A program made the position numbers and the translations under genes. Shown piece by piece: positions 43,064 to 51,543 of a stretch of 64,000 nucleotides of DNA. Position 1 is the stretch's first letter. Each line of letters begins with the position of its first letter. Under the pieces are notes generated by a model. It searched no databases. It was not told where the DNA came from and saw only the letters and a program-made list of their open reading frames with translations. The DNA is taken from the NCBI RefSeq assembly GCF_016907695.1, contig NZ_JAFBCK010000001.1, forward strand, positions 6,746,001 to 6,810,000. The letters run 5' to 3'. This DNA comes from Actinokineospora baliensis. GTDB lineage: Bacteria; Actinomycetota; Actinomycetes; Mycobacteriales; Pseudonocardiaceae.

Positions 43064-43738
43064 TCAGCCGCCGTAGGGCTGCTGGGGGTGGCCACCCTGC
43101 TGCGGGTAGCCCCCTTGCTGCGGGTAACCGCCCTGCTGGGGATACCCGGGCTGCTGGTGCCCGCCCTGCTGGGGGTATCCCTGCTGCTGCGGGTAACCCT
43201 GCTGCGGGTAACCGCCCTGGACCGGGTAGCCGGGCTGCTGGTAGCCACCTTGCTGCGGGTAACCGGGCTGGACAGGGGAGCCGGGCTGCTGGTAGCCACC
43301 CTGCTGCGGGTAGCCGCCGCCGGGGCCGTGGCCGCCCGCGAAGGCCGGGTCGGCGACCGGGCCCACATACCGCGCGCTGCCGAACGCCAGGATCAGCAGG
43401 CCGATGAAGCTGAACAGGATGAGCACCACGGCGAAGCCGCCGTCCTTGCCGAACGCCTTCGCCAGGTCGATCATCACGATGATCAGGATCACGACGTTGA
43501 CCAGCGGGATGAACAGCAGCAGCAGCCACCAGCCCGGTCGCCCAACGATCTTGAGCAGCACGTAGGTGTTGTAGAACGGCACGATCGCCGCCCAGCCGGG
43601 CTGCCCGGCCTTGGTGTAGACCTTCCACATCGCGACGACGCCGATGACGGCGAACGCCAGGCCGACCACCATGGCGCCGATGAACACGCCCCACGGGAAC
43701 TCGGCCGTGGTGGTGTAGTTGTAGTCGTACGGGTCCAC
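43064..43738 (-). CDS. DUF5684 membrane protein with Gly-Tyr-Pro-Gln repeat tail
   Basis: A 224-residue protein with four membrane helices in the first 125 residues (including [20 protein letters not shown] and [20 protein letters not shown]) and the family signature [20 protein letters not shown]. The last 90 residues are a low-complexity tail built from [12 protein letters not shown] repeats, encoded by an imperfect tandem repeat at 43073-43330. GTG 43738 follows GGGAGG. Such tails occur on membrane proteins that gather binding partners; function unknown. Confidence 0.85.
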   Translation of the reverse strand: MDPYDYNYTTTAEFPWGVFIGAMVVGLAFAVIGVVAMWKVYTKAGQPGWAAIVPFYNTYVLLKIVGRPGWWLLLLFIPLVNVVILIIVMIDLAKAFGKDGGFAVVLILFSFIGLLILAFGSARYVGPVADPAFAGGHGPGGGYPQQGGYQQPGSPVQPGYPQQGGYQQPGYPVQGGYPQQGYPQQQGYPQQGGHQQPGYPQQGGYPQQGGYPQQGGHPQQPYGG

Positions 43739-43885
43739 GCTGCTGGATCCTCCCTCAAGCCGCGCCCGGGTGCGGGCGCGCGCAATCATCCGCCGGTACC
43801 TTGGCCGGAACCCGGCCCGGATACGGCGGTTCGCGAGGTCGTTAGCTGTTCGAGACCTCAAGGGACCGAGGTCCGACCGAAGTGG

Positions 43886-46312
43886 TCACTCGGGGTCGTC
43901 GTCCACAGCCGACGGTCCACCCCGGAGCGTCCACAGCACGTTCTCCAGCTCGTCCGGCTTGATCAGCACCTCGCGGGCCTTGGAGCCCTCCGAAGGCCCG
44001 ACCACGCCCCTGGTCTCCAGCAGGTCCATCAACCGACCCGCCTTGGCGAAGCCGACCCGCAGCTTGCGCTGCAGCATCGAGGTCGAGCCGAACTGCGAGG
44101 TGACGATCAGCTCGGTGGCCTGCACCAGCAGCTCGAGATCGTCGCCGATGTCCGGGTCGATCTCCTTGGCCTCGCCCGGCTTGGCGGCGGTGACGCCGTC
44201 GGTGTAGTCCGGCTGCGCCTGCTCCTTGGTGAACGCCACGATGTCGGCGATCTCCTCGTCGCTGACGTAGGCGCCCTGCACCCGGACCGGCTTGGCCGCG
44301 CCCATCGGCAGGTACAGCCCGTCGCCCATGCCGATCAGCTTCTCGGCGCCCGGCTGGTCGAGGATGACCCGGGAGTCGGTCAGCGACGAGGTCGCGAACG
44401 CCAGCCGGGACGGCACGTTGGTCTTGATCAGGCCGGTGACCACGTCCACCGAGGGCCGCTGGGTCGCCAGCACCAGGTGGATGCCCGCCGCCCGCGCCTT
44501 CTGGGTGATCCGCACGATCGCGTCCTCGACGTCGCGCGGCGCGGTCATCATCAGGTCGGCCAGCTCGTCGACGATGGCCAGGATGTAGGGGTAGGGCCGG
44601 TACTCGCGCTCGCTGCCCGGCGGCGCGGTGATCTCCCCCGACTTCACCTTCTTGTTGAAGTCGTCGATGTGGCGCACCCGGTTGACCTGCATGTCCTGGT
44701 AGCGCTGCTCCATCTCCTCGACCAGCCAGGTCAGCGCGGCGGCGGCCTTCTTGGGCTGGGTGATGATGGGCGTGATCAGGTGCGGGATGCCCTCGTACGG
44801 GGTCAGCTCGACCATCTTGGGGTCGATCAGGATCATCCTGACCTCGTCCGGGGTGGCCCTGGCCAGCAGCGAGACCAGCATCGAGTTGACGAAGCTGGAC
44901 TTGCCGGAACCGGTGGAGCCCGCGCACAGCAGGTGCGGCATCTTGGCCAGGTTCGCGGTGATCATGTGGCCCTCGATGTCCTTGCCGAGGCCCACCACCA
45001 TGGGGTGGCCGTCGCCCATGGCCGTCGAGGAGCGCAGCACGTCGCCGAGGCGGACCATCTCGCGGTCGGCGTTGGGCACCTCGATGCCCACCGCGGACTT
45101 GCCGGGGATCGGCGCCAGCAACCGCACGTTGTCGGTGGCCACCGCGTAGGCGATGTTCTTGGTCAGCGCGGTGATCTTCTCGACCTTGACGCCGGGACCC
45201 AGCTCCACCTCGTAGCGGGTGACCGTCGGGCCGCGGGTGAAGCCGGTGACCTGGGCGTCGATGGAGAACTGGTCGAGCACCCCGGTGATCGCCTCGATCA
45301 TCGTGTCGTTGGCCTTGCTGCGCGCCTTCGGGGCGTCCCCGGCGACGAGCAGGCCGGGGTCGGGCAGCTTGTAGTCGCCCTCGACGGTGCGGGTGACCGA
45401 GATGGTGTCCTGGTCCGGCTTGGGGTCGACGACCTGCGGGGTCTCCTTCACCTCCACCGGGCGCTTGCGGGCGGGCTTGACCGGCGCGGGCTCGTCGAGC
45501 GGCAGCGTCGGCTGCTCGGCCGGGTCCGCCGCCTGGTCGGCGGCCTTGCGGCGCGGGGCCTTGCGCGGCTTGAGCGGGGGTTCGACGAGCTCGGGCTCGT
45601 CGCCGAAGAGGTCGGCGCCCTCGGCATCGGCCTCGCTCGGGTCGCGGCCGAGGTCGCGCAGCCGGGTGGGCACGTCGCGGATCCGGGTGCCGGTGAACAC
45701 CAGCACACCGAAGCCCAGCAGCAGGAACAGCACCGGGATCGCGACCCACGCGGTGACGCCCTTGGCCAGCAGCCCGCCCGACAGGTAGCCCAGCGCGCCG
45801 CCCGCGTACATCCTGCCGTCGTTGTCGACCGGCTGACCAGCGAACACGTGCAGCACACCGAGCAGGGCGAGCACCACGAGCAGCGAGCCGACGGTGTAGC
45901 GGGGGCGCTTCTCCGGCTGCGGGTCGGTGCGCATCATCGCGACACCGAGGACGAACAGCAGCAGCGGCATCGCCACGGTCATCGCGCCGAGCACGGTCCG
46001 CACGCCGTCCTCGAGGTAGCCGCCGACCTTGCCGACGTGCCACCACACGGCGGCGCCGAGGATCACCCCGAGGGCGACCAGGGCGAACCCGATGCCGTCC
46101 CGGCGGTGCGCCGGGTCGAGCTCCTTGGTGCGACCGATCGCGCGGACCAGCGAGCCAGCGCCCTTGGCGAGCAGGCCCCAGGCCGCGGCCAGGACGCCCT
46201 TGCTCGGCGGTGGTGCCTTGCGAGCGGCGGGGGTGCGCTTGGCCGGGGGGCGGGAGGCGGCGGGTTTGCGCGGCCCGCCCTTGCCCTTCGCTGTCGTCGT
46301 CCGGCTCGCCAT
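43886..46312 (-). CDS. ftsK: FtsK/SpoIIIE DNA translocase
   Basis: An 808-residue septal DNA pump that segregates chromosome ends at division. A basic Ala/Pro/Lys-rich N-terminus is followed by four membrane helices (about 65-185), a Pro/Lys/Glu linker, and the motor. Walker A is LLCAGSTGSGKSSFVNSML and Walker B is YILAIVDELADLMM; VLATQRPSVDVVTGLIKTNV follows. A winged-helix gamma domain ends it (DDLELLVQATELIV, SMLQRKLRVGFAKAGRLMDL). Position near argA, pgsA and clgR is that of Rv2748c. ATG 46312 lacks a clear ribosome site. Confidence 0.96.
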   Translation of the reverse strand: MASRTTTAKGKGGPRKPAASRPPAKRTPAARKAPPPSKGVLAAAWGLLAKGAGSLVRAIGRTKELDPAHRRDGIGFALVALGVILGAAVWWHVGKVGGYLEDGVRTVLGAMTVAMPLLLFVLGVAMMRTDPQPEKRPRYTVGSLLVVLALLGVLHVFAGQPVDNDGRMYAGGALGYLSGGLLAKGVTAWVAIPVLFLLLGFGVLVFTGTRIRDVPTRLRDLGRDPSEADAEGADLFGDEPELVEPPLKPRKAPRRKAADQAADPAEQPTLPLDEPAPVKPARKRPVEVKETPQVVDPKPDQDTISVTRTVEGDYKLPDPGLLVAGDAPKARSKANDTMIEAITGVLDQFSIDAQVTGFTRGPTVTRYEVELGPGVKVEKITALTKNIAYAVATDNVRLLAPIPGKSAVGIEVPNADREMVRLGDVLRSSTAMGDGHPMVVGLGKDIEGHMITANLAKMPHLLCAGSTGSGKSSFVNSMLVSLLARATPDEVRMILIDPKMVELTPYEGIPHLITPIITQPKKAAAALTWLVEEMEQRYQDMQVNRVRHIDDFNKKVKSGEITAPPGSEREYRPYPYILAIVDELADLMMTAPRDVEDAIVRITQKARAAGIHLVLATQRPSVDVVTGLIKTNVPSRLAFATSSLTDSRVILDQPGAEKLIGMGDGLYLPMGAAKPVRVQGAYVSDEEIADIVAFTKEQAQPDYTDGVTAAKPGEAKEIDPDIGDDLELLVQATELIVTSQFGSTSMLQRKLRVGFAKAGRLMDLLETRGVVGPSEGSKAREVLIKPDELENVLWTLRGGPSAVDDDPE

Positions 46313-46408
46313 GGGATCACACGGTAGTGGGCGAGCCGCCCGCTCGGGGCTTGCCACACCGTGCGCCCCCGCACCGGCGCCCGCGCGCGGCCGTGCGATG
46401 CTCACGCC

Positions 46409-47233
46409 ATGTCCGCGCTGCGCAGCCCCGCGCCCCGCCCTTCGCGCCACCCGGGCGGCCCCGGGCAGACCCCGCCGGTGTGGCGGGCGATGTGCGCGAT
46501 CGACACCGCGCTGGTGCGCTCGGTCGGCACGCTGGAGATCACCGGGGAGTTCCCCGCGCACCTGCGCGGTCAGCCGGTGCTGGTGGCGGCCAACCACATC
46601 GGCATGTTCGACCCGTTCGTGATGATCGCCGCGATGCGCGCGATCGGCCTGCTCCCCCGGTTCATGCTGACCGCGGGCCTGCTGGACGCGCCGGTGCTCG
46701 GGTACTTCCTGCGCAAGGCGGGGCACCTGCGGGTCGACCGCGGCAAGGCCAACATCGCCGACGCCTTCGGCCGCGCGACCCAGGCGCTGACCACGGCCAG
46801 CGTGCCGCTGCTGCTCTACCCCGAAGGCCGCGTCAGCCGGGACCCCGGCCTGTGGCCGGAGCGCGGCAAGACCGGGGCGGCGCGGATGGCGCTGCACGGG
46901 AACGTGCCCGTCGTGACGGTGAGCCAGTGGGGCGCGCACGAGGCGGTGTACTGGGGCACGGAGGTCGTGAACGGCCCGGCCGACGTCAAGCCGCTGGTCA
47001 CGTCGTTCTTCAGGGCCGTGCGCAAGCGCCCGGTGTTCAAGGTCCACTTCGGCGACGTCGTCGACCTGGCCGACCTGTCGGCGACCAAACCCGGTGACGC
47101 GATGCGCGCCCACGCCCGGATCATGCGCCAGATCACCGACAACCTGGTCGCCCTGCGCCCCGGCGAGCTGGACAAGCCGCACTTCCACGACCCCACCCGC
47201 CCCTGCGACTCGATCAGCCCCTGGCGCTCCTGA
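46409..47233 (+). CDS. 1-acyl-glycerol-3-phosphate acyltransferase (PlsC family)
   Basis: A 274-residue acyltransferase. Block I is VLVAANHIGMFDPFVMI (NHxxxxD), block II includes FMLTAGLLDAP, block III is LLLYPEGRVSRDP, and block IV surrounds VPVVTVSQWG. It would acylate lysophosphatidate or a related acceptor at the membrane. The ATG is divergent from ftsK with a 96-bp gap. A proline-rich N-terminus of about 25 residues precedes the domain. Confidence 0.92.
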   Translation: MSALRSPAPRPSRHPGGPGQTPPVWRAMCAIDTALVRSVGTLEITGEFPAHLRGQPVLVAANHIGMFDPFVMIAAMRAIGLLPRFMLTAGLLDAPVLGYFLRKAGHLRVDRGKANIADAFGRATQALTTASVPLLLYPEGRVSRDPGLWPERGKTGAARMALHGNVPVVTVSQWGAHEAVYWGTEVVNGPADVKPLVTSFFRAVRKRPVFKVHFGDVVDLADLSATKPGDAMRAHARIMRQITDNLVALRPGELDKPHFHDPTRPCDSISPWRS

Positions 47234-47504
47234 CACCGGCACCCGGGGCAGGCCGGGGAGCGGTCGACCACCGGCGTCTCGCGGGGCCGCCAGCCCGGGC
47301 ACGAGCGCAGCTCAGCGACCGCGCCAATGAGACAGTCGCCGCAGGCGAACCGGCCGCCACCAACCCGGAGGCCGCGCCCCTGAGCCCGGCAGGCCGCTCC
47401 GCTCTCCGCCGCGTTCCCGCCCGGAGCCGTGGGCCCTGTTCCGGGTTCGAAGTCTGGCCGGAAACGTCCTACCATTGGCCGTCGACTTCGGACAGACTGC
47501 TGGC

Positions 47505-48467
47505 GTGACCACCGCAACGACAACGCCGGTTAGGCAGCACCGCGGTCGCGGGACCGTGTTCATCCTCGTGGCCTCCACCGCTTTCGGCAGTTCCGGCCCG
47601 CTGGCCAAGCCGGTGATGCAGGCCGGGTTCGCCCCGGAGCAGGTGGCCGCCGCCCGGGCGGGACTGGCGGCGCTGATGCTGCTGGTCGGGGTGGCGCTGG
47701 TGCGGCCGCGGATCCTCAAGGTGCGCCGCGAGCATTGGCGGGTGGTCGTCGCCTACGGGCTCATCGGGGTCGCGGCGGTGCAGTTCCTCTTCTTCGTCGC
47801 CGTCTCCCGCCTGCCGGTCGGGGTGGCGATGCTGCTGGAGTACACCTCGCCGGTGTTGGTCGCGCTGTGGGTGCGGTTCGTACGGCGGGTGCGGCTGCCC
47901 GCGCTGTCGTGGCTGGGCACCGGGCTGGCGCTGGGCGGGTTGGCCCTGGTCGCGCAGGTGTGGTCGGGGCTGCGGCTGGACGGCGTCGGACTGCTGGCCG
48001 GGGCGGGCGCGGCGCTGTGTTCGGCGGGCTACTACCTGCTCGGCGAGAAGGGCGCGGGCGAGCAACACCCGATCGGGATGGTCACCTGGGGCATGGCGGT
48101 CGGCGCGCTGGGCCTGTTCGTGGTCGCGCCGCCGTGGCGGCTGCCGTTCGACAAGTTCGACGACACCGCGCTGCTGGGCGACACCGCGGTGCCGATCTGG
48201 GCGCTGCTGGTGGCCGTCGCGGCGATCAGCACGGCCATCGCGTACGCCCTGAGCACCAGTTCTCTGCGCCACCTGCCCTCGACGGTGGCCAGCGTGCTCG
48301 CCCTCTCCGAGCCGGTGGTGGCCACCCTGCTGGCCTGGACGCTGCTGGGCGAGGTGCTCGCCCCGGCGCAGATCGTGGGCATGGTGGTGCTGCTGACCGG
48401 GGCGATGCTGGTCCAACTGGCCGCACGCACCCCTGTCACACCAGCAGAACCACTGCCCACCGAATGA
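47505..48467 (+). CDS. EamA/RhaT-family (DMT) exporter
   Basis: A 320-residue transporter with ten membrane helices in two EamA repeats. The first starts VFILVASTAFGSSGPLAKPV, the second around GAGAALCSAGYYLLGEK; GEVLAPAQIVGMVVLLTGAM is the typical end of the second repeat. These proteins export metabolites or amino acids. GTG 47505 (MTTATTTPVRQ) is favoured over a TTG ten codons upstream. The 270-bp gap before it holds no supported gene. Confidence 0.88.
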   Translation: MTTATTTPVRQHRGRGTVFILVASTAFGSSGPLAKPVMQAGFAPEQVAAARAGLAALMLLVGVALVRPRILKVRREHWRVVVAYGLIGVAAVQFLFFVAVSRLPVGVAMLLEYTSPVLVALWVRFVRRVRLPALSWLGTGLALGGLALVAQVWSGLRLDGVGLLAGAGAALCSAGYYLLGEKGAGEQHPIGMVTWGMAVGALGLFVVAPPWRLPFDKFDDTALLGDTAVPIWALLVAVAAISTAIAYALSTSSLRHLPSTVASVLALSEPVVATLLAWTLLGEVLAPAQIVGMVVLLTGAMLVQLAARTPVTPAEPLPTE

Positions 48468-48538
48468 GACCGCGGTCACGTCAGAATCACACCGTCGAGT
48501 GAATGTGCGGGTTGTCACGCCGTCACCGGAACCGTGAA

Positions 48539-48558
48539 AGGTAAAGGGTCGTTTACCT
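48539..48558. promoter_or_regulatory. Inverted repeat upstream of the SulP-carbonic anhydrase gene
   Basis: AGGTAAA-GGGTCG-TTTACCT is a perfect 7-bp inverted repeat with a 6-bp spacer, about 115-135 bp before the ATG. It stands out as AT-rich for this DNA and is a candidate operator. Confidence 0.45.
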
Positions 48559-48674
48559 GACGGACGCGACACATCGTGGTTGATCGGTCACCATGTGCTC
48601 ACCAGGGCCCGATCCCCGGGGCCTGGCTCGACCGACCCGCGATCACTTTCACCCGATACCCAGGAGGTTCCGCC

Positions 48675-50933
48675 ATGGGCCAGGTTCGCCCCAGCGGTCC
48701 AGCGCACGCACCCCCGCTGGCGAGGGCCAGCCGCTGGCTGCGCGCAGACGCCCGGTTCGACCTTTCCGCCTCGCTCGTCGTCTTCCTCGTCGCCATCCCG
48801 CTGTCGGTCGGCATCGCCGCCGCATCGGACGCCCCGGTCATGGCCGGGCTCATCGCCGCCGTCGTCGGCGGTGTCGTCGCCGGATCGCTCGGCGGTTCCC
48901 CACTGCAGGTCAGCGGCCCCGCCGCCGGGTTGACCGTGGTCGTCGCCGAACTGGTCGGCCAATTCGGCTGGGCCGTCACCTGCGCGATCACCGTCCTCGC
49001 AGGCGTGCTGCAGGTGGCCCTCGGCGCCTGCCGGGTCGGCCGCGTCGCGCTCGCCATCTCCCCCACCGTCGTCCACGCGATGCTCGCGGGCATCGGCGTG
49101 ACCATCGTCCTCGGCCAGCTGCACGTCCTGTTGGGCGGCGCGGCGGAGGCGACCGCCTGGGAGAACGTGCGCGACCTGCCCGCCACCGCCGGGTCGATGA
49201 ACCTGGCCGCGGCGGCCACCGGTCTGGTGGTGATCGGCCTGCTCGTGCTGTGGCCGAGGATGCCCGCCAAGGTGCGCGCCGTGCCGGGACCGCTCGTGGC
49301 GATCGTGCTGGTCACGGTGACCAGCGGGCTGCTGGTGCTCGACGTGGCGCACGTGGCGCTGCCCGACGACCCGCTCTCGGCCATCCAGCTCCCGCAGCTG
49401 CCCGAGGGCGGCCAGTGGTTCGCCTTCGCCGTGGGCGTGGCAACGATGACGATCATCGCGAGCGTGGAGAGCCTGCTGTCGGCGGTGTCGGTGGACAAGA
49501 TGCGCGCCGGGCACCGCAGCGACCTCAACCGGGAACTGGTCGGGCAGGGCGGCGCCAACATCGCCTCCGGCCTGCTCGGCGGCCTGCCGGTCACCGGGGT
49601 GATCGTGCGCAGCTCCACCAACGTCCGCGCGGGGGCGCGGACCAGGGCCTCGGCGGTGCTGCACGGGGTGTGGGTGCTGCTGTTCACCGTGCTGCTGGTC
49701 GGCCTGGTCGAGCAGGTCCCGCTGGCGGCGCTGGCCGGTCTGCTGATCGTGATGGGCGTCAAGCTCGTGCGGCCCGCCGACATCGCCGTCGCCCGCAAGC
49801 ACGGCGACCTGCACGTGTACCTGGTCACCCTCGGCGGGGTCGTGCTGCTCGACCTGCTGCAGGGGGTGCTGCTCGGGCTGGCGGTGTCGCTGCTGGGCAT
49901 GCTGCGCCGGGTCGTGTGGGCCAGGGTCCGGGTGCGCACCGGCGACGACACCGACGAGGACGGCCGCCCCCGCTGCGCGGTGATCGTCGAGGGCACGCTG
50001 AGCTTCCTGTCGGTGCCCCGGCTGTCGCGGGTGCTCACCCAGGTCCCCGACGGCAGCGCGGTCCAACTGGAACTGGTCGTGGACTACCTCGACCACGCCG
50101 CCTACGAACACCTGTCCGGCTGGCAGCGCTCGCACGAGGAGACCGGCGGGACCGTCGCGGTCGACGAGATCGGCAGCATCCCGCGCCGCCGCGAGGGCCT
50201 GCCCCGGTGGTTCTCGCCGTGGTCGCACTGGCAGGACACCGACGTGGACGAGCGACCGCTGATCCCGACCCAGCGCGCCACCGGGTCGGACCACATCCTG
50301 CGCCCCCTGGTGGCGGGCGCCCGCGAGTACGACCGCACCGGCGCGCCCGCGCTGCGCCCGCACCTGCGCAAGCTCGCGGGCTCGCAGCAGCCGCACGCGG
50401 TCTTCCTGACCTGCGCCGACTCGCGCATCGTGCCCAACGTGATCACCGCGTCCGGGCCGGGTGACCTGTTCACCATCCGCAACGTGGGCAACCTGGTGCC
50501 CGACCCGGGACCCACCGGCGACCACTCGGTGCACGCGGGCGTGCTCTACGCGGTCCGCGCGCTGGCCGTGCCCACCCTGGTGGTCTGCGGCCACTCCGGC
50601 TGCGGCGGGATGGCCGCCCTGCTGGGCGATCGCACCACCCTGGGCCAAGACGACCCCATGGGCCAATGGCTGCGCTGGGGCGAACCGAGCCTGTCCGCCC
50701 TGCGCGACGGACACCCCCTCGGCGAACGCGCCGCCACCGACGGCTGGTCGGAGGTCGACCGCCTGGCAATGGTCAACGTGGCCGTCCAGGTCGACAAGCT
50801 CCAAGCGATCCCCGAAGTCGCCAACACCGGCGTCCGCGTGGTCGGCCTCTTCTTCGACATCCCCACCGGCTCCCTCCTCCTGCTCGACGGCGACCGCATA
50901 GCCCCCCTCGCCGACACCGCCCTCACCGGCTGA
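48675..50933 (+). CDS. SulP anion transporter fused to beta-carbonic anhydrase
   Basis: A 752-residue fusion. The N-terminal two thirds is a SulP transporter with 10-12 helices (ASLVVFLVAIPLSVGIAAAS, then SGPAAGLTVVVAELVGQFG) and a degenerate STAS-like segment around AVIVEGTLSFLSVPRLSRVL. The last 200 residues are a beta-carbonic anhydrase with zinc ligands in LTCADSR and VVCGHSGCGGMAAL. The same architecture occurs in M. tuberculosis Rv3273. Coupling bicarbonate uptake to CO2 interconversion is the likely role. AGGAGG precedes ATG 48675. A strong terminator follows, then a diverged copy of its 3-prime end. Confidence 0.93.
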   Translation: MGQVRPSGPAHAPPLARASRWLRADARFDLSASLVVFLVAIPLSVGIAAASDAPVMAGLIAAVVGGVVAGSLGGSPLQVSGPAAGLTVVVAELVGQFGWAVTCAITVLAGVLQVALGACRVGRVALAISPTVVHAMLAGIGVTIVLGQLHVLLGGAAEATAWENVRDLPATAGSMNLAAAATGLVVIGLLVLWPRMPAKVRAVPGPLVAIVLVTVTSGLLVLDVAHVALPDDPLSAIQLPQLPEGGQWFAFAVGVATMTIIASVESLLSAVSVDKMRAGHRSDLNRELVGQGGANIASGLLGGLPVTGVIVRSSTNVRAGARTRASAVLHGVWVLLFTVLLVGLVEQVPLAALAGLLIVMGVKLVRPADIAVARKHGDLHVYLVTLGGVVLLDLLQGVLLGLAVSLLGMLRRVVWARVRVRTGDDTDEDGRPRCAVIVEGTLSFLSVPRLSRVLTQVPDGSAVQLELVVDYLDHAAYEHLSGWQRSHEETGGTVAVDEIGSIPRRREGLPRWFSPWSHWQDTDVDERPLIPTQRATGSDHILRPLVAGAREYDRTGAPALRPHLRKLAGSQQPHAVFLTCADSRIVPNVITASGPGDLFTIRNVGNLVPDPGPTGDHSVHAGVLYAVRALAVPTLVVCGHSGCGGMAALLGDRTTLGQDDPMGQWLRWGEPSLSALRDGHPLGERAATDGWSEVDRLAMVNVAVQVDKLQAIPEVANTGVRVVGLFFDIPTGSLLLLDGDRIAPLADTALTG

Positions 50934-50946
50934 CGCACCACGCACG

Positions 50947-50984
50947 AAGGGCCCGGGATCGCTCGATCCCGGGCCCTTGTTTGT
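50947..50984 (+). terminator. Intrinsic terminator of the SulP fusion gene
   Basis: Perfect 15-bp arms AAGGGCCCGGGATCG and CGATCCCGGGCCCTT separated by CT, followed by GTTTGT. It lies 13 bp after the stop. Confidence 0.9.
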
Positions 50985-51026
50985 CACGATGGCCGACTTC
51001 CGGAGGCTGCCCAAGCAAGCGGCCGC

Positions 51027-51059
51027 CACCGCCCTCACCGGCTGACACACCAGGCACGA
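51027..51059 (+). repeat. Copy of the 3-prime end of the SulP fusion gene
   Basis: CACCGCCCTCACCGGCTGAC at 50915-50934 (codons for the last residues plus the stop) recurs at 51027. The match continues through CACCA(C/G)GCACGA, 31 of 33 positions identical, 112 bp downstream and beyond the terminator. No reading frame enters it. Confidence 0.8.
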
Positions 51060-51072
51060 CCAGCCCAACCAC

Positions 51073-51506
51073 CCGACTCCGACCACCCAAAGCAACCACT
51101 GGACACTCGGAGTCGCTGGTGCCAAACCAACCCACCGAGCCAGCCCCGCCAACCTCACCACTGGACACTCGGAAGCCGCTGGTGCCAGGTCAGCCCCGCC
51201 GGGTCAGCCCCGCCAACTCAGCCACCCGACTCCGACGGCATTACCGACCACTGGACACTCGGAAGTCGCTGGTGCCAACTGCTCGATGTGGTGGACCTGT
51301 TTTGTGTGGAGGAGCGGCAGTCGTAGCGTTCCTGCGCGGACAGGGCCACGCTTTTCGGCCCCAGCTTTGCGGTCCTGCCACGGCTGGCGCAGGGGCCCCA
51401 CGCAAAACAGGTCCACCACATCGAGCCTGCACTCAAATCGCGGATCCAGCGCAAGGTCGCGAAGCGACGAGCCGACGATCCGATGCAATGCCGAAGGCGA
51501 GCCGAT
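51073..51506 (+). repeat. Dispersed palindromic element, copy 2, with flanking modules
   Basis: The core spans 51282-51425. The left arm (51282-51309) starts CTCGATGTGGTGGACCTG. The right arm (51398-51425) is its reverse complement at 27 of 28 positions, the exception being G-U compatible. The flank module CCGACTCCGAC ... CACTGGACACTCGGA occurs at 51227-51281, with partial extra copies at 51073-51123 and 51170-51192. On the other side lies the complement of the GGCTCGCCTTCGGCATTGC unit at 51485-51505. The 50985-51543 gap contains no supported gene. Confidence 0.85.
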
Positions 51507-51543
51507 CAGGCCCCTTGTTTGTCCTCAGTGGACAGAGCGCCGA

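Noticed and set aside
47475..47505. TTG start ten codons upstream for the EamA transporter
   Set aside because: It lacks a ribosome site. GTG 47505 gives a typical hydrophilic N-terminus before the first helix.
47234..47523. Minus-strand Cys-rich frame (FACGDC, ACPGCRC) before the EamA gene
   Set aside because: It looked like a small zinc-ribbon protein, but it continues antisense through the acyltransferase gene without a start or stop suited to the gap, and has no ribosome site.
51282..51425. Palindromic element considered as a CRISPR repeat or an intrinsic terminator
   Set aside because: There is no array of regularly spaced short repeats, arms are 28 bp around an 88-bp interior, there is no T-run, and the copies are far apart.
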